Part shown: one piece after another, positions 8,526-18,071 of the stretch
Layout: each line of letters begins with the position of its first letter
Position numbering within the stretch: the stretch's first letter is position 1
NCBI RefSeq assembly: GCF_009753715.1
Contig: NZ_WQMS01000014.1
Location: 1 to 64,000, forward strand
Source of the DNA: Sphingomonas horti
GTDB lineage: Bacteria; Pseudomonadota; Alphaproteobacteria; Sphingomonadales; Sphingomonadaceae
DNA length: 64,000 bases
Direction: 5' to 3'
Program-made: the position numbers and the translations under genes
The notes under the pieces: generated by a model
What the model saw: the letters and a program-made list of their open reading frames with translations, nothing else
Told to the model about the DNA's origin: nothing
The model's database searches: none

Positions 8526-8985
8526 TGCCTTTCCCCAGGTTGCGCCCGGCCTTGGCGACCATCTCGTCGAGCCCCGGCATCGCGTTCAGCAGCGCATCGA
8601 GCGCTTCGGTCACCAGCCGCTGCGACGACCGCCGCTGCAGCGCCGAGGCGAGGCGCAGGCGCAGGTGCCGCTCCTCGTCCAGCCGCAGCGTGAACGCCGC
8701 CTTGTGGCCGTTGCGGACGCTGGCGACGCGCGGCGTGCGCGCCTTGGCGGCGGGCTTTGCCGGTGCCGGCGCTGCGAAGTGCGTCGCCAGTTCTTCCTGC
8801 TGGCGGACGACCGGGGGTGCATCCGCGGGCGCCGGCCGCGGGGCATCGAAGCCCATGTCGTTCCAGCCCAGGTCTTCCTGAGGCGTCCCGAACCCGTTGA
8901 ACCCTTGCGGGCGCATCGCGGGCTTGGCCTGCCCCTTGCGCGCGAGCAGCGACGAGCTGAGCGAAGCGAACGGCTTTGCTTCCAT
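8518..8985 (-). CDS. Probable ribbon-helix-helix DNA-binding protein beside ParA
   Basis: 155 residues. The N-terminal ~90 are Pro/Ala-rich and probably disordered. The C-terminal segment around 95-140 (AAFTLRLDEERHLRLRLA then RSSQRLVTEALDALL) has the beta-strand plus two-helix pattern of RHH (Arc/MetJ/ParG) domains. It sits directly downstream of a ParA-type ATPase, where partition systems often encode the centromere-binding adaptor. The fold assignment is by pattern only. The start at 8985 is preferred because the longer frame is Arg/Pro-rich, out-of-family sequence from the parA overlap. Confidence 0.6.
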   Translation of the reverse strand: MEAKPFASLSSSLLARKGQAKPAMRPQGFNGFGTPQEDLGWNDMGFDAPRPAPADAPPVVRQQEELATHFAAPAPAKPAAKARTPRVASVRNGHKAAFTLRLDEERHLRLRLASALQRRSSQRLVTEALDALLNAMPGLDEMVAKAGRNLGKGNA

Positions 8986-8996
8986 CTCCGCCCCCC

Positions 8997-9710
8997 TTAC
9001 TGGCCGACGACGCGGCGGCCGAAGCCGCCCGCCTGGCGCTGTGCGCCGGCGGCGCCGGCGCCGGGGACGCTGAACACGGTGCGGCGGAAATTCTTCTCGA
9101 GCCGGTCGGAGATGTAGCTCCACAGCCCGGCGACCTCCTGGGCGGACTTACCCTTGGGATCGACTTCCATGACCGTGCGGCCGTCGATCATCGAGGCCGC
9201 GAAATCGGTGCGCTGGTGGATCGTGACGGGGGCGACGGTGCCATGCTGCGACAGCGCGACCGCGGCTTCGGCCGTGATCTTGGCCTTGGGCGTGGCGGCG
9301 TTGACGACGAACATCAGCGACTTGCCGGCGCGGTCGCACAGATCGACGGTGGCGCCGACCGCGCGCAGGTCGTGCGGGCTCGGCCGTGTCGGGATCACGA
9401 TCAGCTCGGCCACCGCGATCACGCTCTGGATTGCCATGGTGATCGCCGGCGGCGTGTCGATGACGGCGAGCTTGAAGCCTTGCTGCCTGAGGATGTCGAG
9501 GTCGCTGGCGAGGCGCGCGACCGTGGTCTGCGCGAACGCCGGCAATTCCGCCTCGCGCTCGTTCCACCAATCGGCGAGCGAGCCCTGCGGGTCGATATCG
9601 ATCAGCACGACCGGGCCTGCGCCCGCCAGCTGGGCCTGCACGGCGAGATGGCCGGAAAGGGTCGTCTTGCCCGATCCGCCCTTCTGCGATGCCATTGCGA
9701 GTACGCGCAT
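8997..9710 (-). CDS. ParA/MinD family ATPase
   Basis: A 237-residue P-loop ATPase. The deviant Walker A KGGSGKTT is at residues 10-17 with the signature Lys10. LIDIDPQGSLADWW and VIDTPPAITM correspond to the Walker A' and switch II/Walker B regions. A basic C-terminus (ending GGFGRRVVGQ) may bind DNA. Such proteins position plasmids, chromosomes, chemoreceptor clusters or other cargo by nucleotide-dependent patterning. It is not beside a parB, gidA/gidB or minC/E, so it is not the chromosomal ParA. It heads an operon with a probable RHH adaptor and a SPOR protein. Confidence 0.9.
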   Translation of the reverse strand: MRVLAMASQKGGSGKTTLSGHLAVQAQLAGAGPVVLIDIDPQGSLADWWNEREAELPAFAQTTVARLASDLDILRQQGFKLAVIDTPPAITMAIQSVIAVAELIVIPTRPSPHDLRAVGATVDLCDRAGKSLMFVVNAATPKAKITAEAAVALSQHGTVAPVTIHQRTDFAASMIDGRTVMEVDPKGKSAQEVAGLWSYISDRLEKNFRRTVFSVPGAGAAGAQRQAGGFGRRVVGQ

Positions 9711-9817
9711 AGGATCCCTTCGGGGTGTGGTGTTCGGGGCACGAAGTGGCACGCCAGACTCTAAGATGTGGTTAAGCGCGGTGGCGCCGGCGCCGCAGCC
9801 GGGCTAACCATCGCGCC

Positions 9818-10984
9818 ATGCTGAATGCCCAGGATGCGGATCGATTGGTGCGGGAAGGCGTCGCCGCGATGCAGCGCGGCGACGGAGCGACGGCGCGGCG
9901 CCTGTTCGAGCAGGTCGCGGCGGCCGGAAACGGCGTGGCCCCGCCCTGGCTGCTGATCGCCCAGGCCTGCCGGCTGGAGCGCGACGAGGATGCCGAGCTG
10001 GCCGCGCTCGACCGGCTGCTGGCCGAGCAGCCGCGCCACCTGCGCGGGCTGATCATGAAGGGCGATGTGATGGGCCGGCGCGGCGACCTGCGCGCGGCGC
10101 ACAGCTTCTACCGGGTGGCTGTCGGCGCTGCCCAGAACACGCCCAACCTGCCACCCAATCTCGCCGCCGAGGTGCAGCGCGCCGCCGCCGAGCTCCAGCG
10201 CGGCCAGGGCGATTATCGCGCGCATCTGGACCAGGCGCTGGAGAAAGCCGGGTTCACGAGCCTGCGTCCGCGCGTCCGCGACGCGCTGGCGATCGCGAGC
10301 GGCGAAAAGACGCTCTATCTCCAGCAGCCGACCAGCTTCTATTTCCCAGGCTTGCCACAGATTCAGTTCTACGAGCGCGAGGGCTTCGACTGGGTACCGG
10401 CGATCGAGGCAGAGACAGCGGCGATCCGCGCGGAGCTCGACGCCGTGCTGGCGCAGACCCACGATTTCCCGCCTTATGTCGAGGATGACCCGTCGCGGCC
10501 GAACAAGGCGCATTACCTGGTCGCCAACCGCGATTGGGGCGCGTTCCACCTGCTGAACGGCGCCCCGGTCGAGCCGAACGCGTCAATGTGCCCGAACACC
10601 ATCGCTGCATTGAAGCACGCCCCACAGCCGGTGATCCGCGGCCGCTCCCCGATGGCGCTGTTCTCGCTGCTGAAGCCCGGCACTCACATCTTCGCCCACA
10701 ACGGCCTGATCAACACGCGGCTGATCTGCCACCTGCCGCTGATCGTGCCGGACGGCTGCCGCTTCCGCGTCGGCAACGAAGTCCGGCAGTGGGAGGAAGG
10801 CAAGCTCCTCATTTTCGACGATTCAGTCGAACACGAGGCCTGGAACGACGGCACGTCCCGGCGCGTGGTGCTGCTGTTCGAAATCTGGCGCCCGGAAATC
10901 GACCCCGAGGAGCGCGCCGCTTTGACCGCCCTGTTCGAAGCGATCGACGCGTTCAGGGGTGAGCCGCTGGACATGAGCTCCTAG
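9818..10984 (+). CDS. TPR-containing aspartyl/asparaginyl beta-hydroxylase family protein
   Basis: 388 residues. TPR-like helices occupy about residues 1-140; the C-terminal half is an Asp/Asn beta-hydroxylase (2-oxoglutarate/Fe(II) oxygenase, cupin fold). Key stretches are FYEREGFDWVPAIEAE, GTHIFAHNGLINTRLICHLP (with a metal-binding His) and FDDSVEHEAWNDG (the second His), then an Arg for 2-oxoglutarate in the following strand. The family modifies protein or lipid-linked substrates; the substrate here is unknown. It is divergent from parA with about 107 bp between the starts. Confidence 0.88.
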   Translation: MLNAQDADRLVREGVAAMQRGDGATARRLFEQVAAAGNGVAPPWLLIAQACRLERDEDAELAALDRLLAEQPRHLRGLIMKGDVMGRRGDLRAAHSFYRVAVGAAQNTPNLPPNLAAEVQRAAAELQRGQGDYRAHLDQALEKAGFTSLRPRVRDALAIASGEKTLYLQQPTSFYFPGLPQIQFYEREGFDWVPAIEAETAAIRAELDAVLAQTHDFPPYVEDDPSRPNKAHYLVANRDWGAFHLLNGAPVEPNASMCPNTIAALKHAPQPVIRGRSPMALFSLLKPGTHIFAHNGLINTRLICHLPLIVPDGCRFRVGNEVRQWEEGKLLIFDDSVEHEAWNDGTSRRVVLLFEIWRPEIDPEERAALTALFEAIDAFRGEPLDMSS

Positions 10985-10996
10985 TCTCCCGCCCTT

Positions 10997-11839
10997 TCAG
11001 CGAGGGGAGCCAACCCACTCGCCTCGCGGCACGCCCAATCCGTGTAAGATGGCGGTCAGGTCGCCATAGCGCACCGCCGCATCCGCTGCCGCTACCGCCG
11101 CCGGCTTTGCGTGATAGGCGACCGCGAAGCCCGCCGCCTCCAGCATCGGCACGTCGTTGGCACCGTCGCCGATCGCGATCGCCGCCGCCGGATCGATGCC
11201 TTCCCCCAGCAGCGCGGCGCGCTTGGCATCGGCGCCGAGGACCGGCTCGGCGACCGTGCCGTCCAGCCGCCCCCCGCCGATCCCGAGAAGGTTGGCGCGA
11301 CAGGCGTCGAAACCGATATCCGCCGCAACGCGCTCGGCAAAGAATGTGAAGCCGCCCGACACCAGCATTGTCCGCACGCCACGCGCCCGCAGCGTCTGCA
11401 CCAGCGTGGGCGCACCCGGGGTGATCCGGACGCGCTCGTCATGGCAGCGCGCCAGCACGCTCGCCTCCAGTCCGGCCAGCAGCTTGACCCGCGCGCGCAG
11501 CGATCCGGCGAAATCCAGCTCGCCGCGCATCGCCCGCTCGGTGACCTCGGCGACCTGCGGCTTCACGCCGGCATAGTCGGCCAGTTCGTCGATGCACTCG
11601 ACGGTGATCATCGTCGAATCCATGTCGGCGACCAGCAGCCGCGGCGCCGGCGCGGCGGCATCGCGCACGAAGATGTCGGCCGGCAGCGCCTCCAGCGTGC
11701 GCCGCGCCGCCACCGGGTCTCCCTCGAACCAGACCCGCCACACGCCCGGCTCGACCGCTTCTACCTTGCGCGTGCCGGGCAGCGTCGGAAGTGACTGCTC
11801 CGTTAACTCTTCCGCTGCTACGATTGTTGCGATGAACAC
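10997..11839 (-). CDS. serB: Phosphoserine phosphatase
   Basis: A 280-residue HAD phosphatase for the last step of serine synthesis. An N-terminal ~65-residue ACT-like region precedes DMDSTM (catalytic Asp72 and Asp74). LVSGGFTFF carries the Ser of motif II, and [11 protein letters not shown] is motif IV. The GTG at 11837-11839 is chosen because it gives the usual MFIATIV start and no ATG occurs before the active site except within a longer basic extension. That start overlaps the divergent miaA start by 8 nt. Confidence 0.93.
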   Translation of the reverse strand: MFIATIVAAEELTEQSLPTLPGTRKVEAVEPGVWRVWFEGDPVAARRTLEALPADIFVRDAAAPAPRLLVADMDSTMITVECIDELADYAGVKPQVAEVTERAMRGELDFAGSLRARVKLLAGLEASVLARCHDERVRITPGAPTLVQTLRARGVRTMLVSGGFTFFAERVAADIGFDACRANLLGIGGGRLDGTVAEPVLGADAKRAALLGEGIDPAAAIAIGDGANDVPMLEAAGFAVAYHAKPAAVAAADAAVRYGDLTAILHGLGVPRGEWVGSPR

Positions 11840-12758
11840 GCCCGACCTCCCGCCGCTGGCGCTCATCGCAGGGCCGACTGCGAGCGGCAAGAGCGGCCTT
11901 GCCCTCGACCTCGCCGGCCATGCGGACGTGACGATCATCAATGCCGATTCCGCCCAGGTCTATCGCGACCTGCGCATCCTCTCGGCGCGCCCCGACGAGC
12001 TCGACATGGCGGAGGCGCCGCACCGGCTGTTCGGCTATATCGACGGCGCCGAGGCCTGCTCCGCCGCGCGCTGGGCCGCCGACGCCCGCGCCGAGATCGC
12101 CAGGGCGCATGAGGCCGGCCGCCTGCCGGTGCTGGTCGGCGGCACCGGCCTTTATATCCGCACGCTGCTGAACGGCATCGCCCCGATCCCGGAGATCGAG
12201 CCCGCCGTCCGCGCCGCGGTGCGCGGCATGGCGGTCGACGCCGCCCATATCGCGCTTCGCCAGGAAGACCCCGAGAGTGCCGCCCGCCTCGCCCCTGCCG
12301 ATACGACGCGCGTGCAGCGCGCGCTCGAAGTGGTCCGCTCGACCGGCCATCCGCTCGGCTATTGGCATCAGCGCCGCACCGGCGGCATTGCCTCGCTGAT
12401 GGCGCTGCGGGCGGTGATCCTGGTGCCGCCGCGCGACTGGCTCGTTCGCCGCAGCGACGCGCGCTTCCTGGGCATGGTCGAAAGCGGCGCGATCGACGAG
12501 GTCGAGCGGCTGCTGATGCGCCGCCTCGACCCGGAGCTGCCGGTGATGCGCGCGATCGGCGTGCGCGAAATCTCGGCCTGGCTGCACGGCGAGATGACCC
12601 GCGGCGAAATGGTAGACGCCGGCCGCCTCGCGACCCGCCAATACGCCAAGCGCCAATATACCTGGTTCCGCCACCAGGCGCCGGAAGAATGGCCTCGCAT
12701 CGAAGACCCGCTGACGCCGTACCTGATGGAGCGGCTGGGCAAGCAGCTGATCGGCTGA
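11832..12758 (+). CDS. miaA: tRNA dimethylallyltransferase
   Basis: 308 residues; isopentenylates A37 of tRNAs reading UNN codons. The P-loop GPTASGKS is at residues 14-21, [11 protein letters not shown] follows, then [12 protein letters not shown], with the tRNA-binding [13 protein letters not shown] near the C-terminus. The start at ATG 11832 is the only one placing the P-loop at its normal distance. The gene is transcribed divergently from serB, with which it overlaps at the 5' end, and is followed by the ilvB leader region. Confidence 0.96.
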   Translation: MNTPDLPPLALIAGPTASGKSGLALDLAGHADVTIINADSAQVYRDLRILSARPDELDMAEAPHRLFGYIDGAEACSAARWAADARAEIARAHEAGRLPVLVGGTGLYIRTLLNGIAPIPEIEPAVRAAVRGMAVDAAHIALRQEDPESAARLAPADTTRVQRALEVVRSTGHPLGYWHQRRTGGIASLMALRAVILVPPRDWLVRRSDARFLGMVESGAIDEVERLLMRRLDPELPVMRAIGVREISAWLHGEMTRGEMVDAGRLATRQYAKRQYTWFRHQAPEEWPRIEDPLTPYLMERLGKQLIG

Positions 12759-12819
12759 GGTGGAAAAATATCCGAAAAGCTGGTTTGCCTTTAACAAAGT
12801 TGCTGCTACGCAAGGCACA

Positions 12820-12921
12820 ATGACTCGCGCCGTCCTCCTTCGCGACCTTCGCAGCGCCGCTGGCGCCGCGGTCGTGCGCGCGCGCATTCTCTCCGTACGG
12901 AGCCTTATTATTATTCCCTGA
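12820..12921 (+). CDS. Leader peptide of the ilvBN operon (attenuator peptide)
   Basis: A 33-codon ORF encoding a peptide that ends RSLIIIP and then TGA. It contains three consecutive Ile codons (12907-12915) plus several Leu and Val codons (VLL, VV, IL). This is the composition expected of a branched-chain amino acid attenuation leader. It lies about 150 bp upstream of ilvB, is preceded by a weak AAGG, and is followed by a hairpin with a T-run. Too short for ordinary gene callers; identified by reading the intergenic region. Confidence 0.8.
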   Translation: MTRAVLLRDLRSAAGAAVVRARILSVRSLIIIP

Positions 12922-12980
12922 TCCGCCGTCCGGAGCCTATGGCCACATGCAGGCCGCTCGGTTCTCCGGGCGGCCTTTTT
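12891..12980 (+). promoter_or_regulatory. ilvB transcription attenuator (pause, antiterminator and terminator stems)
   Basis: Visible pairing options: (1) CTCCGT/ACGGAG hairpin at 12891-12902 within the leader ORF. (2) Antiterminator CCGGAG at 12930-12935 with CTCCGG at 12964-12969. (3) A terminator stem of 10 bp, 12952-12961 with 12966-12975, loop TTCT, followed by TTTTT at 12976-12980. Options 2 and 3 are mutually exclusive. A ribosome stalled at the Ile codons would cover region 1 and leave region 2 free for antitermination; a ribosome reaching the stop would cover region 2 and allow termination. Confidence 0.75.
12952..12980 (+). terminator. Rho-independent terminator of the ilvB attenuator
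   Basis: A 10-bp G/C-rich stem (one G-U pair), 4-nt loop and five T residues lie inside the ilvB leader and upstream of the structural gene. It is therefore conditional rather than an operon end. Confidence 0.78.
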
Positions 12981-13071
12981 CATTGCCCGAGCAGGTTAGA
13001 AAATTACGCGGGAGCTCCGGAAATCGCGTGTTCGTGTCTCCGGAGACCTCCGCCCAGCAAGGTTGATGTCA

Positions 13072-14820
13072 ATGCCCCAAGAATTGAGCGGAGCCGATAT
13101 CCTGGTCCAGGCGCTGTGCGACCTCGGCGTCGATCACGTCTTCGGCTATCCGGGCGGCGCGGTGCTGCCGATCTACGACGCGCTGTTCCGGCAGAACCGC
13201 ATCAAGCACATCCTTGTCCGCCACGAGCAGGCGGCCACTCACGCGGCCGAAGGCTATGCCCGCTCGACCGGCAAGCCGGGGGTCGTGCTGGTCACCTCGG
13301 GCCCCGGCGCGACCAACGCCGTGACCGGCATCACCGACGCGCTGCTCGATTCGATCCCGATGGTCGTGATCACCGGCCAGGTCGCCACGCACCTGATCGG
13401 CACCGACGCGTTCCAGGAGGCGGACACGATCGGCATCACCCGCCACTGCACCAAGCATAATTACCTGGTGAAGGACCCGGCCCAGCTTGGCGCGGTCGTG
13501 CATGAGGCCTTCCACATCGCCACGTCCGGCCGTCCCGGCCCGGTCGTTATCGATATCCCCAAGGACGTGCAGGTCGCGACCGCGGCCTACCGCGCGCCCG
13601 GCACGATCCGGCACAAGACCTACCGGCCCCAGGTGAAGCCGGAGCAGGGTCTGGTCGAAGCCGCGGTCGAGATGCTCGCGGCCGCGGAACGGCCGATCCT
13701 CTACACCGGAGGCGGCGTCATCAACTCGGGCCCGTGCGCGAGCATGCTGCTGCACGAGCTCGCGCGCGCCACCGGCGCGCCGGTCACCTCAACGCTGATG
13801 GGCCTCGGCGCCTTTCCCGCCTCGTCCGGCCAATGGCTCGGCATGCTCGGCATGCACGGCACCTACGAAGCGAACATGGCGATGCACGACGCGGACCTGA
13901 TGGTCTGCCTCGGCGCCCGGTTCGACGACCGCGTCACCGGCCGGCTCGACGCGTTCAGCCCGCGATCGAAGAAGATCCACGTCGATATCGACCGCTCGTC
14001 GATCAACAAGACGGTGCGCGTCGACCTCGGCATCGTCGGCGATGTCGGCCGCACGCTGGAGGACATGGTCCGCATCTGGAAGGCCCGCGGCCACCAGAAG
14101 AACGACCTCTCCGCCTGGTGGCGGCGGATCGCCGAATGGCGCGCGAAGGACTGTCTCGACTTCCCCGAGGACGGAGGCGAAATCATGCCCCAGCGCGCCA
14201 TCCGCGCCCTCTACGAAGCCAGCAAGGCCCGCAAGCCGATCGTCACCACGGAGGTCGGCCAGCACCAGATGTGGGCGGCGCAGCATTTCGGCTTCGAGCG
14301 GCCGAATCGCTGGCTGACCTCGGGCGGGCTCGGCACGATGGGTTATGGCCTGCCCGCCGCCATCGGCGCGCAGATCGGCAATCCCCGCGCGCTGGTGATC
14401 GACATTGCCGGCGAAGCCTCGATCCAGATGAACATCCAGGAGCTGGCGACCGCGACCCAGTACCGGCTGCCGGTCAAGGTCTTCATCCTGAACAACGAAT
14501 ATATGGGCATGGTCCGCCAGTGGCAGGACCTGACCTATGACGGCCGTCATGCGGAAAGCTATTCGGCGGCGCTGCCCGATTTCGTGCGGCTCGCCGAGGC
14601 CTATGGCTGGACCGGCCTGCGCATCGAGCGCCCCGACGAGCTCGACGGCGGCATCGCGACGATGCTCGACACGCCCGGCCCGGTGCTGGTCGACTGCCGG
14701 GTTGCCAAACTTGCCAATTGCCTCCCGATGATCCCGTCCGGCGCCGCGCACACGGAGATGATCCTCCAGGCCGACCAGGTCTCCGGCACCATGGCCGACG
14801 AAGCAAAGGCGCTGGTGTGA
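13072..14820 (+). CDS. ilvB: Acetolactate synthase, large (catalytic) subunit
   Basis: A 582-residue ThDP enzyme making acetolactate or acetohydroxybutyrate for valine, leucine and isoleucine. The N-terminal ThDP PYR domain has FGYPGGAVLPIYD and HEQAATHAAEGYAR (activating Glu). A central FAD/Rossmann domain follows, then a C-terminal PP domain with GDIAGEASIQMNIQELA-type sequence, here IDIAGEASIQMN, and NNEYMGMVRQWQ. The start at 13072 has AAGG 9 nt upstream; ATG 13066 and TTG 13063 in frame are alternatives. It is controlled by the leader and attenuator just upstream and followed by ilvN and ilvC. Confidence 0.96.
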   Translation: MPQELSGADILVQALCDLGVDHVFGYPGGAVLPIYDALFRQNRIKHILVRHEQAATHAAEGYARSTGKPGVVLVTSGPGATNAVTGITDALLDSIPMVVITGQVATHLIGTDAFQEADTIGITRHCTKHNYLVKDPAQLGAVVHEAFHIATSGRPGPVVIDIPKDVQVATAAYRAPGTIRHKTYRPQVKPEQGLVEAAVEMLAAAERPILYTGGGVINSGPCASMLLHELARATGAPVTSTLMGLGAFPASSGQWLGMLGMHGTYEANMAMHDADLMVCLGARFDDRVTGRLDAFSPRSKKIHVDIDRSSINKTVRVDLGIVGDVGRTLEDMVRIWKARGHQKNDLSAWWRRIAEWRAKDCLDFPEDGGEIMPQRAIRALYEASKARKPIVTTEVGQHQMWAAQHFGFERPNRWLTSGGLGTMGYGLPAAIGAQIGNPRALVIDIAGEASIQMNIQELATATQYRLPVKVFILNNEYMGMVRQWQDLTYDGRHAESYSAALPDFVRLAEAYGWTGLRIERPDELDGGIATMLDTPGPVLVDCRVAKLANCLPMIPSGAAHTEMILQADQVSGTMADEAKALV

Positions 14821-14838
14821 TGGGGGAACATTCGAAAG

Positions 14839-14918
14839 TCCTCCCCAAGCTCGCTTGGGGAGGGGGACTGCCGAAGGCGGTGGAGGGGCGCGGCGGGCGC
14901 AGACCGCCGCGGGGAGGA
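14839..14918. repeat. CCTCCCCAAGC..GCTTGGGGAGG palindromic repeat between ilvB and ilvN
   Basis: An intergenic element with a hairpin CTCCCCAAGC/GCTTGGGGAG at 14841-14862. CCGCCGAAGGCGGTGGAGGGG-like and CGGCGGGCGCAGACCGCCG pairings follow. This composite C/G-rich palindrome is a common dispersed element in alphaproteobacterial genomes. Its position inside the ilvBN operon could tune the subunit ratio or RNA stability. The ilvN Shine-Dalgarno (GGAGG at 14912-14916) lies at its 3' edge. Confidence 0.7.
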
Positions 14919-14927
14919 GCTTAGGCC

Positions 14928-15443
14928 ATGCACATCCACCCTGCTCCCGCCGAGCGGCACACGCTCTCCGTCACCGTCGACAACGAAGCCGGCATCCTCG
15001 CCCGGATCGCAGGCATGTTCTCCGCGCGCGGCTACAATATCGAAAGCCTGACCGTCGCCGACGTGACGGCGGACGAGAGCATCAGCCGCATCACCATCGT
15101 CACTTCGGGCGCGCAGGCGAACATCGATCAGATCATCGCCCAGCTCGACCGGCTGGTGCCGGTGCACAAGGTCGCCGACCTGACCGCGCTTGGCCCGCAC
15201 GTGGAACGCGAGTTGGCGCTGGTGAAGGTGGCAGGCGTCGGCGACCACCGAATCGAGGCGCTTCGCCTCGCCGACGTGTACCGCGCCCGCGTGGTCGACG
15301 CGACGACCGGCAGCTTCGTGTTCGAAGTCACCGGCGCGTCGGAGAAGGTCGACACCTTCGTCGGCCTGATGCGCGAAGTCGGGCTGGTCGAGGTCGCCCG
15401 CACCGGCGTCGCCGCCATCGCCCGCGGGCGGGAGGCGGTGTAA
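14928..15443 (+). CDS. ilvN: Acetolactate synthase, small (regulatory) subunit
   Basis: 171 residues. An N-terminal ACT domain (RHTLSVTVDNEAGILARIAG, with ARGYNIESLTV) binds valine for feedback inhibition. The second, C-terminal domain matches the ALS_ss_C region. It lies 107 bp after ilvB, the gap being filled by a palindromic repeat, and is followed by ilvC in the same direction. Length is typical of the alphaproteobacterial subunit. Confidence 0.95.
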   Translation: MHIHPAPAERHTLSVTVDNEAGILARIAGMFSARGYNIESLTVADVTADESISRITIVTSGAQANIDQIIAQLDRLVPVHKVADLTALGPHVERELALVKVAGVGDHRIEALRLADVYRARVVDATTGSFVFEVTGASEKVDTFVGLMREVGLVEVARTGVAAIARGREAV

Positions 15444-15455
15444 CGAAGACTGATC

Positions 15456-15512
15456 GTGCTCCGGCGAGGGCCGAAGCCCAGTAACGCATGGCTCCGGCCT
15501 TCGCCGGAGCAC
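15456..15512. repeat. GTGCTCCGGCGA.. palindromic repeat, intergenic copy (ilvN-ilvC)
   Basis: A 57-bp unit with 23-nt terminal inverted arms: the left begins GTGCTCCGGCGAGGGCC and the right ends GGCCTTCGCCGGAGCAC. The same arms occur at 29236-29300 inside the gltB coding sequence. It sits 12 bp after the ilvN stop and 16 bp before the ilvC start, with the ilvC Shine-Dalgarno GGGAGGA directly beyond it. Confidence 0.82.
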
Positions 15513-15525
15513 AGGGAGGAAATGA

Positions 15526-16548
<1,023 letters not shown>

Positions 16549-16555
16549 TTCCTCT

Positions 16556-16653
16556 CGTCATGCCGGACTTGATCCGGCATCCACCTTCTTCAAGAAGTGA
16601 GGTGGACCCCGGCTCAAGCCTGTCCTGAGCCTGTCGAAGGGGCCGGGGTGACG
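16556..16653. repeat. CGTCA...TGACG palindromic repeat, copy 1 (with nested CCTGAGCCTGTCGAAGG)
   Basis: A 98-bp element whose ends are CGTCATGCCGGACTTGATCC and GGCCGGGGTGACG, beginning 7 bp after the ilvC stop. Its right half contains CTGTCCTGAGCCTGTCGAAG, a separate widespread repeat apparently nested in the first. Four similar units occur at 34354, 39354, 52387 and 59645. Confidence 0.8.
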
Positions 16654-16665
16654 AGGAGAGAACCC

Positions 16666-17291
16666 ATGCGCCTTGCCTATGTCGCCGCTCTGGCGCTCGC
16701 ATCGACCATTGCCGTCGCCCAAGGGCCCATGTCGAAACCGGGCTCGGCCAATCCCGCAGCGGTGACGGGCGGCACCTACAAGGCCGATCCCGACCACACG
16801 CTCGTCATGTGGACCGTCGATCACCTGGGGTTCACGCCCTATACCGGCATTTTCGGCAGCGTGACGGGCACGCTGGTGCTCGATCCGAAGAACCCGAACG
16901 CAGCCAAGGTCGACGTCACCATCCCCGTCTCGAAAGTGACGACCGCGAGCGCCGGCCTGACCGACCATCTGCTCCGCGCCGGCAAGGACGGCAGCAAGCC
17001 TGACTTCTTCGGCCCCAACCCCGCCGATGCGCGCTTCGTCTCCACCAGCGTCGTCGCGAGCGGCCAGAAGGCGAAGATCACCGGCAACCTGACGCTGAAC
17101 GGCGTCACCCGCCCGGTCACGCTCGACGCCAGCTTCTACGGCGCGGGCAAGATGCCGGCGGAGATGGGCGGGCAGGAAAATGTCGGCTTCCGCGCGACCG
17201 GCAAGATTAAGCGCAGCGATTTCGGCGTGACGATGGGCATCCCGCTCGTGTCCGACGAAGTCGCGCTCGAGATCGCCGCCGCCTTCCAGAA

Positions 17292-17295
<4 letters not shown>
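16666..17295 (+). CDS. YceI family exported lipid-binding protein
   Basis: A 209-residue protein with signal peptide MRLAYVAALALASTIAVAQ and a single YceI lipocalin-like domain. The domain starts YKADPDHTLVMWTVDHLGF, has LNGVTRPVTLDASFYG in the middle, and ends FGVTMGIPLVSDEVALEIAA. YceI proteins bind polyisoprenoid-type lipids in the periplasm; the physiological substrate is unknown. AGGAGAG precedes the ATG. Its stop overlaps the next gene's start (ATGA), so it is probably co-transcribed with the TMEM175-like gene. Confidence 0.92.
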
Positions 17296-17903
<608 letters not shown>

Positions 17904-17938
17904 ACATCGCTGACCGGGAGCGGCTAACCACGCCGCAG

Positions 17939-17983
17939 ATGACCGCGCCTCGCGCCCTTCTTTTTCGACTTACGCGCCCTTAG
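17939..17983 (+). CDS. Candidate leader peptide upstream of leuA
   Basis: A 14-codon ORF, MTAPRALLFRLTRP, with three Leu codons in eight positions and a TAG stop that falls inside the left arm of a 12-bp inverted repeat. Placement about 90 bp before leuA and Leu richness fit an attenuation leader. No clear Shine-Dalgarno precedes the ATG. Less certain than the ilvB leader because the run of control codons is short. Confidence 0.5.
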   Translation: MTAPRALLFRLTRP

Positions 17984-18032
17984 GCGCGTGCGTCCGTGCG
18001 CGGGTTTTCCCCGCGGGTAAGCGCCTAAGGGC
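17976..18032 (+). promoter_or_regulatory. leuA leader RNA structure (12-bp inverted repeat with inner hairpin)
   Basis: GCCCTTAGGCGC at 17976-17987 is perfectly complementary to GCGCCTAAGGGC at 18021-18032. Inside, CGCGGG (17999-18004) pairs with CCCGCG (18010-18015). The left arm includes the leader ORF stop codon, so a translating ribosome would prevent the long stem from forming. There is no T-run, so control by Rho, by translation or by RNA stability is as likely as intrinsic termination. Confidence 0.55.
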
Positions 18033-18071
18033 ATTCCAGACCCCGCTGCTCCCCGCTTGAGGAAGACACTC

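Noticed and set aside
12952-12980. Plain transcription terminator of miaA
   Set aside because: It lies about 190 bp after miaA, downstream of an Ile-rich leader ORF and with a competing stem, so an ilvB attenuator explains it better, although it may serve both.
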